Assembly: GCF_009806555.1 (NCBI RefSeq)
Contig: NZ_VUOK01000062.1
Coordinates: 62,001 to 126,000, forward strand
DNA: 64,000 nt
Direction of reading: 5' to 3'
Source: Methylobacterium sp. 2A
Lineage (GTDB): Bacteria; Pseudomonadota; Alphaproteobacteria; Rhizobiales; Beijerinckiaceae
Below the pieces are notes generated by a model. That model saw only the letters and a list, made by a program, of their open reading frames with translations, was not told where the DNA came from and made no database searches. The translations under genes and the position numbers were made by a program. Below are positions 62,126 to 64,000 of this stretch, one piece after another (the first letter of the stretch is position 1; each line of letters starts with the position of its first letter).

Positions 62126-63514
62126 CTAGCCGGGCATCGCTTCCAGACCCTCGGCGCGGATCCAGTCGCGGGTCCGGTCGAGCGCCCGGCCGAGGCGGTC
62201 GAACAGGGCGTCGATCTCGTCCGGCGCGATGATCAGCGGCGGGCAGACGGCCAGGCGGTCGCCGGCGAGCGCCCGCACGATCAGGCCCTCTCCTTGCGCG
62301 AAGGCGACGCAGCGGGCGGCCACGCCCTTCTTCGGGTCGTATTGCCGCTTGCTCGCCTTGTCGGCGACGATCTCCAACCCGCCGATCAGCCCGATGCCGT
62401 GGGCCTCGCCCACGATGTCATGGTCGGCCAGCGCCGAGAGCCGCCGCTGGAAGTGCGGCGCCTTCTCCGCCGCGCCCTCGATGATCCGGTCGCGCCGGTA
62501 GATCTCGATCGTCTTCAGCGCCACCGCGGCCGCCACCGGGTGGCCGGAATAGGTGGTGCCGTGGCCGAAGGTGCCGAGCTTCTCGCTCTGGCTCACCATC
62601 GCGTCGTAGAGCGGCGCGTCGATGCTCACGCCGCCGAGCGGCATGTAGGCGGAGGTGAGCGCCTTGGCGAAGGAGATCGAGTCCGGCCGGATGCCCAGCG
62701 CCTCACTGCCGAACCACGTGCCGCAGCGGCCGAAGCCGCAGATCACCTCGTCGGCGATGAAACGCACGTCGTATTTCGCCAGCACGGCCTGGATCGCAGC
62801 GAAGTAACCGCGCGGCGGCACGATCGCGCCGCCCGCGCCCATCACCGGCTCGGCGATGAAGGCCGCCACCGTCTCGGGCCCCTCGCGCAGGATCGTCTCC
62901 TCCAGCTCGGCGGCGAGCCGGGCCGAATAGGATTCCTCGCTCTCCCCCGGCTCGGCACCCCGGTAATGGTGGGCGGCGGAGACGTGCAGAAAGCCCGGCA
63001 GCGGCAAGTCCCAATCGGCATGGTTCGCCGTCAGCCCGGTCATCGAGGCGCTCGCCACCGTGACGCCGTGATAGCCCTTCTGCCGGGCGATGATTTTTTT
63101 CTTGTTCGGTCGGCCGAGGGCGTTGTTGTAGTACCACGTCAGCTTGACCTGCGTATCGTTGGCCTCCGACCCGGAAGACGTAAAAAAGATCTTCGAAGTC
63201 GGGGCCGGCATCAGCTCCTTGAGCGTCTCGGCGAGCTCGATCCCCGGATCGTGGCTGCGGCCGGAGAACAGGTGGGTGAAGGGCAGGCGCGCCATCTGTG
63301 CCCGCGCCGCCTCGACCAACTCATCGTTCGAATAGCCGAGCGCCGTGCACCACAGGCCCGACATGCCCTCGATGTAGGATCGCCCCTCCGTGTCGTAGAC
63401 GTGGACGCCCTGGCCGCGCTCCAGGACCAGCGGGCCCGTCTGCCGGTGCGTCGACAGGTTGGTGTAGGGATGAAGCAGGGTTTCGACGTCGCGGGTCGCG
63501 AGATTCGAGAGCAT
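62126..63514 (-). CDS. class III aminotransferase (omega-amino acid type)
   Basis: A 462-residue PLP-dependent transaminase. The N-terminus (HPYTNLSTHRQTGPLVLERG) and YIEGMSGLWCTALGYSNDEL are typical of the omega-aminotransferase group acting on beta-alanine, putrescine, GABA or aromatic amines. The cofactor region includes FTSSGSEANDTQVKL and FIADEVICGFGRCGTWFG. The Schiff-base Lys is in SFAKALTSAYMPLGG. It transfers amino groups to a keto acid such as pyruvate. Exact amine not determined. Single gene, convergent with the LysR gene. Confidence 0.94.
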   Translation of the reverse strand: MLSNLATRDVETLLHPYTNLSTHRQTGPLVLERGQGVHVYDTEGRSYIEGMSGLWCTALGYSNDELVEAARAQMARLPFTHLFSGRSHDPGIELAETLKELMPAPTSKIFFTSSGSEANDTQVKLTWYYNNALGRPNKKKIIARQKGYHGVTVASASMTGLTANHADWDLPLPGFLHVSAAHHYRGAEPGESEESYSARLAAELEETILREGPETVAAFIAEPVMGAGGAIVPPRGYFAAIQAVLAKYDVRFIADEVICGFGRCGTWFGSEALGIRPDSISFAKALTSAYMPLGGVSIDAPLYDAMVSQSEKLGTFGHGTTYSGHPVAAAVALKTIEIYRRDRIIEGAAEKAPHFQRRLSALADHDIVGEAHGIGLIGGLEIVADKASKRQYDPKKGVAARCVAFAQGEGLIVRALAGDRLAVCPPLIIAPDEIDALFDRLGRALDRTRDWIRAEGLEAMPG

Positions 63515-63634
63515 CGGCGGCAGGTCCTCGTGCCGAAGGGATCCGCCACACTACCGACCCGATGCACCGGCAGGTAGCCCAACGGACCCGCCTCCGGCCG
63601 TTGTCGGATGCATGCCGGACGCGCTGTATACCCG

Positions 63635-64000
63635 ATGCTCAGCCCCGAAGCCTTCGTCGCCCAGCCCGCTCCCGGCCGCGCCTGCGGCGCCTGCACGCTC
63701 TGCTGCAAGGTCTACGACGTGCCGGCGGTCGAGAGCGTGGCCGGCCAATGGTGCCGGCACACGCGGGCCGGGCAGGGCTGCGCGATCCACGCCACCCGCC
63801 CCGACCATTGCCGCGCCTTCCACTGCCTGTGGATGACGGAGAGCTGGCTCGGGCCGGAATGGAAACCCGATCGTGCCAAGATGGTGCTCGCCCTGGATCC
63901 GCTCACCCGCAACATGAACGTGCAGGTCGATCCCGGACAGGCGAATGCGTGGCGGCGCGAGCCCTATTACGGGCAGCTCAAGCGCTGGGCCGCGGCCTCG
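63635..64000 (+). CDS. Cys-rich protein with YkgJ-like zinc/iron-chelating motif (partial)
   Basis: The frame opens at ATG 63635 and continues past the right edge, so it is cut at 122 codons. The translation begins MLSPEAFVAQPAPGRACGAC and contains TLCCKVYDVP, QWCRHTRAGQGCAIHATRP and DHCRAFHCLWMTESWLGPEW. The Cys pattern CX2CX2CC followed by CXH, C and CX4C is like the YkgJ/zinc- or iron-chelating domain family, and similar short proteins are widespread in Rhizobiales. Cytoplasmic, function unknown. The opposite-strand readings here are shadows. Confidence 0.75.
   Translation, partial: MLSPEAFVAQPAPGRACGACTLCCKVYDVPAVESVAGQWCRHTRAGQGCAIHATRPDHCRAFHCLWMTESWLGPEWKPDRAKMVLALDPLTRNMNVQVDPGQANAWRREPYYGQLKRWAAAS

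Overview
The window is high-GC (about 70% by eye) alphaproteobacterial chromosome. The flagellar gene order (fliL-fliM diverging from flgF-flgG-flgA-flgH), a CtrA-type box between the two flagellar operons, a PQQ-enzyme-like quinoprotein, the long UvrB and several Rhizobiales-type small families (DUF1192, DUF6468, MotE, DUF3775) point to Hyphomicrobiales, most likely a Methylobacterium relative. That assignment is inference. No rRNA, tRNA, CRISPR array, transposase or phage gene was seen.

Layout. 1-7.0 kb: the 3' end of a chemoreceptor gene, then a minus-strand block holding a Wadjet-type jetA-jetB pair with no jetC or jetD beside it, an exported FKBP isomerase, a second chemoreceptor, an OprB-type porin and a striking AT-rich leader. 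7.1-14.9 kb: coaBC (whose expected catalytic Cys is Glu), a stand-alone cis-prenyltransferase, a membrane protein/winged-helix regulator pair with a palindromic operator, uvrB, an ankyrin protein and a HigBA-like toxin-antitoxin pair with its own palindrome. 14.9-28.9 kb: a PQQ-dehydrogenase-like beta-propeller, thioesterase, YbdK-type ligase, O-antigen-ligase-like protein, esterase, lytic transglycosylase and CoA transferase. Then comes a tight four-gene operon: double ABC ATPase, deoB, DUF1192 and a leucine-rich-repeat protein kinase.

29.0-36.0 kb: the flagellar block. motE, a DUF6468 protein, fliM and fliL run leftward; flgF, flgG, flgA and flgH run rightward. The shared control region has a perfect TTAA-N7-TTAA box and a sigma-54-like -24/-12 element. 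36.0-39.6 kb: a compact catabolic island with different base composition (TetR regulator, sugar-phosphate-isomerase-like TIM barrel, two alpha/beta hydrolases), controlled through a 46-bp near-perfect palindrome.

39.6-64.0 kb: mostly single genes or short operons: a Tat-exported Gfo/Idh/MocA oxidoreductase, PAP2 phosphatase with 2'-5' RNA ligase, spore-photoproduct-lyase-like radical SAM enzyme, AlgX/AlgJ-like SGNH protein, Xi-class glutathione transferase, a thioredoxin-TPR/LON-domain/Trm112 run, priA, two MFS transporters, App1-type phosphatase, a CNNM/CorC-type CBS protein, a LysR regulator and a class III aminotransferase. The window ends inside a Cys-rich metal-binding-type protein. Two intergenic palindromic repeat elements (20.0 and 48.6-48.8 kb) are typical of this group of bacteria.

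The most interesting items are the orphan jetAB pair framed by convergent chemoreceptor genes, the missing CoaC cysteine, the quinoprotein with substituted active-site positions, the three 20-residue-spaced Trp motifs at the FliM N-terminus, the LRR-kinase in a deoB operon, and the series of clear palindromic operators.
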